Shown piece by piece: positions 26,278 through 33,608 of a stretch of DNA of 64,000 nucleotides. A model generated the notes under the pieces. That model was not told the origin of the DNA and did no database searches. It was given only the letters and a program-made list of their open reading frames with translations. The stretch comes from Candidatus Micrarchaeum acidiphilum ARMAN-2 (GTDB taxonomy: Archaea; Micrarchaeota; Micrarchaeia; Micrarchaeales; Micrarchaeaceae): contig GG697238.1 in NCBI GenBank assembly GCA_009387755.1, positions 1 through 64,000 on the forward strand. Direction: 5' to 3'. The stretch's first letter is position 1. Each line of letters begins with the position of its first letter. The position numbers and the translations under genes are program-made.

Positions 26278-28461
26278 ATGAAAACACTTATTATAGCGGA
26301 GAAGCCCAGCGTCGCGCTCAGGATAGCAATAGCCTTGGGCAACGGCCAGCACAAGTCCGTAAGAAACGGCAGGATAACCTATTATACGATGCCGCACGGC
26401 GATGGAGAAATATACGTTGCAGCGGCGGTAGGGCACCTTTTCACGATAAGGCAAAAGGGCAAGGAGAGGGCATATCCGATAACAGAAATAGAATGGGCGC
26501 CTTCATATCTGACAAACAAGCGCTCAGAGTATACGAAAGAGTATCTTTTTACGCTCAAGAAGCTTGCCCAGGAGTGCAGCACGTTTATAAACGCGTGCGA
26601 CTACGACATAGAGGGCACGGTTATCGGTACCAACATAATAAAAGAGCTCTCCGGCTTGCAGGCAGAAGCCATAGGCAGCGTGTCCAAGCGCATGAAATTT
26701 TCAACTACAACGCCCAAGGACCTGCTAGATTCGTTCGGCAGCCTCCTGCCGCCAGACATAAACAACTTTTATGCAGGCGAAGCCAGGCACATGCTGGACT
26801 GGCTCTGGGGCATAAACTTCAGCAGGGCGCTTACTTCCGCGCTGTCAAGCTCGGGCCAGTACAAGCAGCTGAGCATAGGCAGGGTCCAAGGCCCGGCCCT
26901 CGGACTGCTTGCAAAAAGGGAAAAGGAAATCGCATCTTTCAAGCCAGAGCCTTACTGGAACGTTTTGGCGTACTCCGGCGAATTCGAGTTCATAAATTCC
27001 CGCGGCAACATATTTGCCAAGCAGGAGGCCGAATCTGCGTTTTCAGCGGCAAACTCTGGAAGGGACAATGCAGTTGTTTCGGAAGCTACGTCTGCGGAGC
27101 AGCTAAGGCGCCCGTATCCGCCGTTCGACCTGACATCCCTGCAGCTGGAAGCCAGCAGGGTCTTCGGGTTCGACCCGTCGGCCACGCTGGCCATGGCACA
27201 GTCTCTGTACGAACGCTCGTTCATATCATATCCGAGGACATCATCACAGAAACTGCCAAGGACACTGGGCCTTCCGCGCATAATAGCAGATCTTGGTAAA
27301 AACCCTGCCTATTCAACAATCGCGGCTGAAATAGCCTCAAAGGGAAGGTTCACTCCAGCGGAAGGGCCAAAGGAGGACGAAGCGCATCCGGCAATCTTTC
27401 CGACCGGAGTGACACCCAAAGGCATAACCGGATCAGAAGAAAAGCTATACGATCTCATAGCCAGGAGGTTCCTGTCGTGCTTCGGGGAGTATGCAAAGGT
27501 CAACAATTTTTCGCTCGAGATAAGCATCGGCGGCGAAACGTTCGAGGGGAAGGGATCCAAAGTCACATATCCGGGCTGGCTGGATTATTACAAGTACGCA
27601 AAGATAAAGGAGAGGGATCTGCCGAACCTGGAAAAGGGCCAGCGCGTTGAGATAACCGACATAAAGATGCCGGAGTTGCAAACCGCCCCGCCGAAAAGGT
27701 TTACAAAGGCGGGCCTTATATCAGAGCTGGAAAAGCACAACCTGGGCACCAAGGCAACGCGCGCCGCAATAATAGACACGCTATTCAAAAGGAACTACAT
27801 AGAAGGCTCATCTATACGAGTTACGGAATTCGGGATGACCGTATACGATGCCCTTGAAAAGAACTGCAGCATGATAGTCGACGAGGACACCACCATAACG
27901 CTAGAAAAGGACATGGACTTGATATCGAAGGGCAAGATGCCGGAAAGCGAGGTGCTGAAGAAGGGCAAGGAGGTGCTGCTGACTGCCATAGAGACATTCA
28001 ACAGCAACAAGGAGAAGATATCTGAAGAGATGAAGGAAAGCTTCAAGTCAGCCAACGTACTGGGAAAATGCCCCAAAGACGGCGGAGATCTTGTGATAAA
28101 GAGGTCGTTCCGCGGCAAGCAGTTCGTAGCATGCTCCAACTATCCAAAATGCACCAACACCTATCCGTTGCCGCAGAACGCCAAGATCGTGCCTACCGGC
28201 AATGCCTGCGAATTCTGCCATACTCCAATAGTTAAGATCATACGGCGCGGCAAGCCGCCGTTCGAGATAGACCTGGATCCGAACTGTGTCACAAAGGACG
28301 CCTTCAAGAAGAAGCTCGAGGCCAAGGCGGAGAAAGCCTCCGAACCCCAGAAGCCAAAGCCAAAGCCCAAGCCTGCAGCAAAGAAAAGGGAGAAGCCAAA
28401 GCCCAAAAAGGCAAAAAAGCAGAAAAAGCGCGCAGAAGCGCAGCCGAAAGGCGAGGCATAA
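26278..28461 (+). CDS. topA: DNA topoisomerase I (type IA)
   Basis: 727 residues. The TOPRIM start (LIIAEKPSVA), the CDYDIEG acidic motif near 102, and the active-site Tyr in SFISYPRTSS near 320 are all present. A C-terminal zinc region has CPKDGG, CSNYPKC and CEFCHTPI, as in archaeal TopA. The last 60 residues are a Lys/Pro/Ala-rich basic tail. The enzyme relaxes negative supercoils by single-strand passage. The methyltransferase gene begins 1 nt after the stop. Confidence 0.95.
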   Translation: MKTLIIAEKPSVALRIAIALGNGQHKSVRNGRITYYTMPHGDGEIYVAAAVGHLFTIRQKGKERAYPITEIEWAPSYLTNKRSEYTKEYLFTLKKLAQECSTFINACDYDIEGTVIGTNIIKELSGLQAEAIGSVSKRMKFSTTTPKDLLDSFGSLLPPDINNFYAGEARHMLDWLWGINFSRALTSALSSSGQYKQLSIGRVQGPALGLLAKREKEIASFKPEPYWNVLAYSGEFEFINSRGNIFAKQEAESAFSAANSGRDNAVVSEATSAEQLRRPYPPFDLTSLQLEASRVFGFDPSATLAMAQSLYERSFISYPRTSSQKLPRTLGLPRIIADLGKNPAYSTIAAEIASKGRFTPAEGPKEDEAHPAIFPTGVTPKGITGSEEKLYDLIARRFLSCFGEYAKVNNFSLEISIGGETFEGKGSKVTYPGWLDYYKYAKIKERDLPNLEKGQRVEITDIKMPELQTAPPKRFTKAGLISELEKHNLGTKATRAAIIDTLFKRNYIEGSSIRVTEFGMTVYDALEKNCSMIVDEDTTITLEKDMDLISKGKMPESEVLKKGKEVLLTAIETFNSNKEKISEEMKESFKSANVLGKCPKDGGDLVIKRSFRGKQFVACSNYPKCTNTYPLPQNAKIVPTGNACEFCHTPIVKIIRRGKPPFEIDLDPNCVTKDAFKKKLEAKAEKASEPQKPKPKPKPAAKKREKPKPKKAKKQKKRAEAQPKGEA

Positions 28462-28462
28462 G

Positions 28463-29023
28463 ATGTTCATCCCGATGCAATACAGAAAGCTCAAGCGCGG
28501 CCCGCAGGTAATACTGCCTAAGGATATAGGCATAATAATAGCCTACTCTGGAATAGGCAAGGAAAGCAGGTGCGTCGACGCAGGGACAGGAAGCGGATGG
28601 CTGGCCGTCTCGCTTGCCAGGCTCTGCAAGGAAGTCGTAAGCTACGAGCTGCGCGAGGACTTCATAAAAATAGCCGAAAGAAACAAGGAGATATCCGGTG
28701 CGCAGAACCTTACCATAGTGAACAAGGACATTACCAAGGGCATATCTGAAAGGGACGTAGACTTGGTCACTCTAGACATGCCGAATTCGGACAAGGCAGT
28801 GCGCCACGCATACAAGGCTCTCAGGCCTGACGGCTACATCGTAGGATACCTGCCGCACATGGAGCAGGTTAAAAAATTCGTGGCAAAGCTGGAGAAGACG
28901 GGCTTCAGGAACACATACGTGCTAGAGGTCATAGCGAGGGACATGCTTGTCAGGGAGAGCGGCATGAGGCCAAGCACAAAAGGAGTTTGGCATACTGCCT
29001 ACCTGGCTTTTGCGCAGAAGTAG
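28463..29023 (+). CDS. trmI: TrmI-like tRNA (adenine-N1)-methyltransferase, short form
   Basis: 186 residues from the ATG at 28463. The SAM motif I (DAGTGSGWLA near 38), the acidic end of strand 2 (YELREDF), the LDMPN motif IV near 100 and the HTAYLAFA end fit the TrmI/Gcd14 family, which makes m1A at positions 57/58 of the T-loop. The usual N-terminal beta-domain (about 70 residues) is much reduced, so this form is shorter than the typical 250. It starts 1 nt after topA. Confidence 0.8.
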   Translation: MFIPMQYRKLKRGPQVILPKDIGIIIAYSGIGKESRCVDAGTGSGWLAVSLARLCKEVVSYELREDFIKIAERNKEISGAQNLTIVNKDITKGISERDVDLVTLDMPNSDKAVRHAYKALRPDGYIVGYLPHMEQVKKFVAKLEKTGFRNTYVLEVIARDMLVRESGMRPSTKGVWHTAYLAFAQK

Positions 29024-29081
29024 TTAGCCAATTGCCAAATCACACAAAAGGCATATATTAAGCCATGCCGAATTATTTCCG

Positions 29082-29654
29082 ATGGAGAAGGAAGTTAAGA
29101 AGGCGCAGGACGGCGATGAAAGATTCGCCGGCGAGACCTACAGCACCGTGGCTATTAAGACCATATACTCAAAGCTGGCCAAACTGGCAGGAACCAGCAA
29201 CAATGCCAAATTTCTTATTTCAATGTACCTGCTATACAAGGAATTTCTGATAAAATACGGCGAAATAACATCGAACAAGGTGGACAAGGACCCGAAAGTC
29301 ATTTCTGACGCTGTTGCTGCGGTCGTAGTAAAAAACGTGGAAAGCAAAAAGCTGAAGGTGGAGGACATAGAAAAGGCGTCGGCCTACGGCGTAGACATAC
29401 TTAACGAATTCATCTACAACCTTGAGAACGGTATAAAACCTGATCCGGACGTAGAGATAATGGTAATGCTTGGTACAAAACTGATGGGCGATTTAGAGTC
29501 TGTAAACATGCTGCATTTCGAGCCCATCGCAACGCCGATAATGTTCGGCATACTTAAGGAATACAAGAACATAACAGACGCAGTCAAAATACTGAGGGGC
29601 CAGGAAACCTCGTTTGCAAAGAAAAACGAAAACGACAATGAAATGTACCGCTGA
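29082..29654 (+). CDS. Unknown helical protein
   Basis: 190 residues, almost entirely predicted helix, acidic/basic mixed, no Cys, no membrane helix. An ISMYLLYKEFLIKYGE stretch near 47-62 could be an amphipathic interface. Codon use matches its neighbours. Not recognised. A short GC-rich hairpin follows the stop codon. Confidence 0.6.
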   Translation: MEKEVKKAQDGDERFAGETYSTVAIKTIYSKLAKLAGTSNNAKFLISMYLLYKEFLIKYGEITSNKVDKDPKVISDAVAAVVVKNVESKKLKVEDIEKASAYGVDILNEFIYNLENGIKPDPDVEIMVMLGTKLMGDLESVNMLHFEPIATPIMFGILKEYKNITDAVKILRGQETSFAKKNENDNEMYR

Positions 29655-29671
29655 CTAAGGATAAAACATGA

Positions 29672-29693
29672 GGCGTATGTAAAAACATACGCC
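29672..29693 (+). terminator. Perfect 9-bp hairpin after the unknown gene
   Basis: GGCGTATGT and ACATACGCC flank an AAAA loop, starting 18 nt after the stop at 29654. No T-run follows (the next bases are CCGGG), so it is not a classic intrinsic terminator. It could be a 3'-end processing or stability element. Confidence 0.35.
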
Positions 29694-29770
29694 CCGGGTG
29701 GATGAGAATAGGGTTGTTGTAGAATAAGCAAAAATTGCTATAAGAAATGCTATGTAATTTATCTATCACA

Positions 29771-29778
29771 TATAAATA
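29771..29778 (+). promoter_or_regulatory. TATA-like element before the unknown gene at 29.8 kb
   Basis: TATAAATA lies too close to the first possible TTG start (29781) for that codon to be in the mRNA, so it favours a start further inside the gene (GTG 29835 or ATG 29856). A second A/T run near 29753-29761 would allow the early start. Confidence 0.4.
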
Positions 29779-29855
29779 CATTGCGTTTTGAAATCTTTAC
29801 CTGGGTATATTGGACATTGCGGTATACTGCCGCCGTGCCAAAAGTGGTGTATTGG

Positions 29856-30347
29856 ATGTACGACGCAAAAAAGAAGCAGAAAAACATAGAGCGGGCCAAG
29901 GCCGCAAAAGAGATGGAAATAACACTGGACGTAGAAGACAAGGTAATCAAGGCTGTTCAGGATTATTACGACAAGGTTGCGGGGAGCACTCCTGAAATAG
30001 GGGTTTATACCGAGGAGCCGGATGTAATCGTGCTTGAGCTTCGACCTCCAAAGCCAGCCACGGATATACCAAAGATAAGAGGCAGCGCGCAGAGCGACGA
30101 AACAAAGAAGCTAAGGAAGCGCACGCTTCGCATACTTACTGATGAGAAGGCCGTAGACGCCATAAACGCATTTGTCAATTCCAAATTCGAATCTGACGTG
30201 ATAGGGATTTGGCTTACTATAACGAGAGACATGGAGCTTAGAATCAGGGTAAAGGCACTCATGGCAGGGGTTGCCGAGCTCGGCGAACTCGCAACGCGCA
30301 CCGATCCAGCCGATCACGCGCACGGCAATGGCGCATTAAGGAAATAG
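29856..30347 (+). CDS. Unknown soluble protein
   Basis: 163 residues from the ATG at 29856. The frame is open to a TTG at 29781 and holds a GTG at 29835; the extra 25 residues are aromatic and hydrophobic (a possible membrane-associated helix). I chose the ATG because of the TATA element at 29771. The body has a lysine-rich helix, then two alpha/beta segments (about 20-70 and 90-140). No Cys. Not recognised. It converges on the TBP-like gene with a 2-nt gap. Confidence 0.5.
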   Translation: MYDAKKKQKNIERAKAAKEMEITLDVEDKVIKAVQDYYDKVAGSTPEIGVYTEEPDVIVLELRPPKPATDIPKIRGSAQSDETKKLRKRTLRILTDEKAVDAINAFVNSKFESDVIGIWLTITRDMELRIRVKALMAGVAELGELATRTDPADHAHGNGALRK

Positions 30348-30349
30348 GG

Positions 30350-30664
30350 CTACTTTGCCTGTTTTCTGTACTTCTTTATAAGTTCCACGGCCTGGTCTAT
30401 TGACCTTTTTACATCCGTCTCCGTCCTGGCGCCAGTACATATTATCTTGCCGTTTTTGAAGAGCAGAAGCGCCGATTTCGGATCGTGTATTTTGAGTATG
30501 GCTCCGGGAAACTGCTCTGGCTCATAGTCTATGTCGTAGGAAAGCTTCGCAAGACCGTAAAGGTCAAGTTCCACCTTGAGATCCGTACTGGCCACTATAT
30601 TCTCTACCCTGTATGTGGGCTTGAGTACGACATCCTTTAAAGCCTGCTGATTGCTCTTAGCCAT
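30350..30664 (-). CDS. tbp: Single-repeat TATA-box-binding-protein-like protein (half TBP)
   Basis: 104 residues that match one TBP repeat from end to end: VENIVASTDL near 20, the YEPEQFPG segment near 48 with its intercalating-type Phe, LLLF with the second Phe near 70, and GKIICTGA near 75. Normal archaeal TBP has two such repeats in about 180-190 residues. No second repeat follows, because the convergent gene ends 2 nt away, and none precedes it. Two copies could pair into a symmetric saddle on DNA. It may act as the general factor or as an accessory one beside a full TBP elsewhere in the genome. The residues seen are those of the DNA-binding surface. Confidence 0.85.
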   Translation of the reverse strand: MAKSNQQALKDVVLKPTYRVENIVASTDLKVELDLYGLAKLSYDIDYEPEQFPGAILKIHDPKSALLLFKNGKIICTGARTETDVKRSIDQAVELIKKYRKQAK

Positions 30665-30695
30665 TGATACACCTAAATGTTTATATTAGATAAAG

Positions 30696-30707
30696 CATAA
30701 ATATATT
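30696..30707 (-). promoter_or_regulatory. TATA-like element for the half-TBP gene
   Basis: On the minus strand AATATATTTATG lies 32-43 nt before the start codon at 30664, giving a leader of only a few nucleotides plus a GGTG site. Confidence 0.45.
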
Positions 30708-30715
30708 GTGCATGC

Positions 30716-30725
30716 AATATAAAAA
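30716..30725 (+). promoter_or_regulatory. TATA-like element for rpl21e
   Basis: AATATAAAAA lies about 60 nt before the ATG at 30785. A small palindrome (ATGCC-C-GGCAT at 30745-30755) sits in the predicted leader and could be a regulatory structure. Confidence 0.4.
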
Positions 30726-30784
30726 GAATCGGGTCAAGCTCAAAATGCCCGGCATCTTTTATTGATAAAAACTGAGTGTTAGAC

Positions 30785-31072
30785 ATGACCAAGAAATCAA
30801 GCGGACTGCTTTCCGGTAGGACCAGGAACCTGGCCAGGCATCACATGCCTTCGGCTACAAGCATAAGGGACTACATAAAGGACTTCCAGATAGGCGAACG
30901 CGTAGCCATAGTCCCAAAGGGCAACTTCGGCAACATACCACACCCGCGCTACAAGGGCAAAATAGGCGAAGTGGTTGAGAGGAGAGGCAAGGCGTACGTG
31001 GTCCAAATAAAGGTCATGAACGCCACAAGAAAGCTAGTTGTGCCTGCAGTGCACCTGGAAAAAGCTCAGTAA
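30785..31072 (+). CDS. rpl21e: Large-subunit ribosomal protein eL21
   Basis: 95 residues, the usual archaeal length, with an F-IGERV-I and HPRYKGKIGEV core (SH3-like) and a VVQIKV strand. Archaeal eL21 commonly sits next to rpo4 and DUF655. Here all three are adjacent, but eL21 is on the opposite strand and overlaps the DUF655 end by 7 nt. Confidence 0.93.
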   Translation: MTKKSSGLLSGRTRNLARHHMPSATSIRDYIKDFQIGERVAIVPKGNFGNIPHPRYKGKIGEVVERRGKAYVVQIKVMNATRKLVVPAVHLEKAQ

Positions 31073-31635
31073 TAGTCTCTTTTTACATAGGGTTTTGTAA
31101 ACATATAGAACCTTTCGTCTCCCCTGAGCTCCTGTATTATCCTGTCAGCTATTATCTTTGCGGGATTCTGGAGCAGCTGCACCCTGCCAACTATGTCATC
31201 GAAGCTTTCAAAACGCTTTTCGCTCCTGGCCTTGAGTATCGCAAGCATGTGCTTCTTGCCTATCCCTGGAAGAAGCTCAAGCGAATGTTCGCGTATGTTT
31301 AGCGGCCCGGCATTGTTGAACACGTCCACAAACCTCTTTTCATTGCCCTTTATTATGTTGAGCAGTATGTTTTCGAGGTTCCTTTTTGAGGTCTCAGTAA
31401 GGTCGTTGTACGATATCCTGCCCTTTATTACGGAAACCTTATCCCTCTCATCCTTGCCTATGTAGACGCGCTCTCCTATTGCGAGCTGCACAGATGGCTT
31501 TATCGTCGCTTCAAGAAGGGTAAAAAGTTCCTCTCCGATTATCTGCGCTATAGGTTCGGGCTGCGAAGAGAAGGACTTGCCAGTAGCCATGAAATCGAGT
31601 ACAAATCCGTAGTCTTCTCTCCTATTCTCTCCCAT
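31066..31635 (-). CDS. DUF655 family protein
   Basis: 189 residues from the ATG at 31635; an ATG four codons earlier is possible. The archaeal DUF655 family has an OB-like N-terminal part and, near residues 115-150, a helix-hairpin-helix segment (LELLPGIGKKHMLAILKAR) that binds nucleic acid. It is usually clustered with rpl21e, rpo4 and ksgA, which suggests a role in RNA or ribosome biogenesis. Exact function unknown. Confidence 0.88.
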   Translation of the reverse strand: MGENRREDYGFVLDFMATGKSFSSQPEPIAQIIGEELFTLLEATIKPSVQLAIGERVYIGKDERDKVSVIKGRISYNDLTETSKRNLENILLNIIKGNEKRFVDVFNNAGPLNIREHSLELLPGIGKKHMLAILKARSEKRFESFDDIVGRVQLLQNPAKIIADRIIQELRGDERFYMFTKPYVKRDYY

Positions 31636-31671
31636 CCCAAACACCAAAGTGCAGTCTTCCGCATCAAAACA

Positions 31672-32004
31672 CTAATCCTTTATGCCCAATATCTCCTTTA
31701 TCATTTTAAGCTTCTCGTCGTTTATCTGTGCGCTTTCAGACTCTATTATGTGGCCAAGAAGCTTGCTGTTCTTGGGCGCTATGTTGATTATGTTGACTAC
31801 TGTCTGCTCGCTTATGCCTACCTCATCAAGCCGCTTCCGCAGCTTCTGCGCGGCAGCGCTGCCCTCCTTGAACTTTTCGGCGTGCTCTAGTGCGCGCTGC
31901 TGCTCGTAGGTTAGCGGGCGCTTGCCCTTCTTCCTTTCCTCAAGTATCTTGTAAACCTCATCGGTAGAAACGTAATTTTCTTTTTCTGCTTTCTTTCCTA
32001 TCAT
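31672..32004 (-). CDS. rpo4: RNA polymerase subunit Rpo4 (RpoF)
   Basis: 110 residues from the ATG at 32004 (another ATG lies four codons upstream). The YVSTDEVYKILEERK opening, the LTYEQQRALEHAEKF helix and the C-terminal HRDC-like helices are typical of Rpo4, which with Rpo7 forms the RNA polymerase stalk. It precedes DUF655 by 36 nt, the standard archaeal order. Confidence 0.92.
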   Translation of the reverse strand: MIGKKAEKENYVSTDEVYKILEERKKGKRPLTYEQQRALEHAEKFKEGSAAAQKLRKRLDEVGISEQTVVNIINIAPKNSKLLGHIIESESAQINDEKLKMIKEILGIKD

Positions 32005-32086
32005 GACTACCCCCAATCAAGCGCAATGGCGCAGTACTGCCTATGTTACTGATTTATTGCTAAAAACAAATATAAAGTTGTATGTT

Positions 32087-32098
32087 AATATTTAAATT
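32087..32098 (+). promoter_or_regulatory. TATA-like element for the MoxR gene
   Basis: AATATTTAAATT lies 33-44 nt before the ATG at 32131, in the region divergent from rpo4. Confidence 0.45.
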
Positions 32099-32130
32099 AA
32101 ACAACTAAAAATGTTTGTAAAGTTGGGCCC

Positions 32131-33045
32131 ATGGATCCTAAAACTGCATATGAAGCCGTGCTTGCAGAGGTAAAGAAAAAGATATCCGGAAAGTCGGATG
32201 TGATAAAGCTCCTTTTTACCGCTATGGTGGCAAACGGTCACATACTACTAGAGGGCGTTCCTGGAGTCGCAAAGACCACCATGACGAAAGCCATAGCCGA
32301 TGCAATACAGGCAAGCTTCGGCAGGATACAAGGTACGCCCGACCTGGAATTCAAGGACATAGTCGGATACATGTACATGGACGACAAGAACAACCTGCAG
32401 CTCAAAAAGGGTCCCATATTCACGAACATACTACTCATAGACGAGCTAAACAGGGCCCCTCCAAGGACCACCACTTCGCTGCTCGAGGCGCTTGAAGAGC
32501 GCCAGGTAACCCTGGGGGATTCATCCCTGCCGCTAGAAAAGCCTTTCATAGCCATGGCGACCCAGAACCCGCTCAACATAGAGGGGACCACTCCGCTGCC
32601 AAAGGTGCTCGCAGACAGGTTTTTGATGCGCGTGGCTGTAGAGTATCCGTCAATCGAGGAAGAGCAGGAGATGCTGCGCATAAAGGAGCGCGAATCAAGC
32701 ACTGAGATAAAAAAGGTGCTTAGCACAAAGGACATACTTGACATGCAGGCAATGGTCGACGGCATAAAGACTCCGGAAGAGGTGATAAAATACATAACCC
32801 TGGTAGTGAATGCGACAAGGAAGGACCTGCATGTAGTGATGGGCGGCAGCCCGAGGGCTGAGATAAGCTTCATGCGCGCCGGAAAGGCGCTTGCACTGAT
32901 AAACGGAAACAGCGAAGTCTCCATAGACGACATAAAGTTCCTGGCAAGGCCTGTGCTGAGCCACAGGATAGTGGTCAGGTCAACTGGCGGAGTAGGAGTC
33001 AATGGCATAATAGACGGGATAATTGCTTCGGTAAAGGTAGAATAG
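32131..33045 (+). CDS. MoxR-family AAA+ ATPase
   Basis: 304 residues. Walker A is near 43-50 (GVPGVAKT), Walker B near 108 (LLIDELNRAPP), sensor 1 near 148 (ATQNPL), and the arginine-finger region and C-terminal lid (GGSPRAEISFMRAGKA near 245) are complete. MoxR ATPases act as chaperones for metal or cofactor insertion or for surface complexes, usually beside VWA-domain genes. Here none is present; instead a pilin-like gene follows 8 nt downstream. Confidence 0.9.
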   Translation: MDPKTAYEAVLAEVKKKISGKSDVIKLLFTAMVANGHILLEGVPGVAKTTMTKAIADAIQASFGRIQGTPDLEFKDIVGYMYMDDKNNLQLKKGPIFTNILLIDELNRAPPRTTTSLLEALEERQVTLGDSSLPLEKPFIAMATQNPLNIEGTTPLPKVLADRFLMRVAVEYPSIEEEQEMLRIKERESSTEIKKVLSTKDILDMQAMVDGIKTPEEVIKYITLVVNATRKDLHVVMGGSPRAEISFMRAGKALALINGNSEVSIDDIKFLARPVLSHRIVVRSTGGVGVNGIIDGIIASVKVE

Positions 33046-33053
33046 GTGTAAAA

Positions 33054-33608
33054 ATGCGCATATCAGATATAGACATTATGGCAATCAAGTCCGGACCAAG
33101 GGCCAGGGGACAGTCTGCCTTGGAATACTTGACAACCTACGGTTGGGCCATACTGATAATAGCCATAGCGGTGGCCGCACTCGCTGCTCTTGGTCTATTT
33201 AGCCCGTCCACGTACGTGAACAGCTCGTGCATAGCCCCGTCGAATTTCAGCTGCCTGCTCACGCAGCTGGACACGCATGGAAACTTCAGCGTAAAGCTTG
33301 AGCAGTCGACTTCGGGCACCATAAACCTTACTGCCATAGGCTGCGACAACCAGCTTGTTTTCAACCACATGCTCAACGTGACTCCGAAGGATATGCCAAG
33401 CTCGGATAACTTCAGCCAGGTGCTCATAGGGCAAACCGTATATATAACCGGAAACCTATCAGAGCCCCTCAAATGCTGGTACAATAATACTGTGTTCGCT
33501 CAGCTTCCAAACACGCTTTACCACGGATACCTAATAATAAACTACACCAACGTGCAAACGGGCTTCCCCCACACTGTGGTCGCAACCCTAATAGAAAAAG
33601 TCTCATGA
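33054..33608 (+). CDS. Type IV pilin-like protein with class III signal peptide
   Basis: 184 residues with a clear GGTGTAAAA ribosome binding site. Near residues 17-45, RARGQSALEYL followed by a 20-residue hydrophobic helix is the archaeal class III signal peptide, cleaved before the Gln by a prepilin peptidase. The remaining 140 residues are a beta-rich head with several Asn-x-Ser/Thr sites and four to five Cys. It probably forms a filament or surface subunit. Its co-transcription with MoxR is unusual. Its end overlaps the convergent atpI end by 6 nt. Confidence 0.85.
   Translation: MRISDIDIMAIKSGPRARGQSALEYLTTYGWAILIIAIAVAALAALGLFSPSTYVNSSCIAPSNFSCLLTQLDTHGNFSVKLEQSTSGTINLTAIGCDNQLVFNHMLNVTPKDMPSSDNFSQVLIGQTVYITGNLSEPLKCWYNNTVFAQLPNTLYHGYLIINYTNVQTGFPHTVVATLIEKVS

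Noticed and set aside
28320..28455. A/G-rich low-complexity stretch at the end of topA
   Set aside because: It is the in-frame Lys/Pro/Ala tail of topoisomerase I. The long ORF in the second frame here is only a shadow, since the methyltransferase has its own ATG at 28463.
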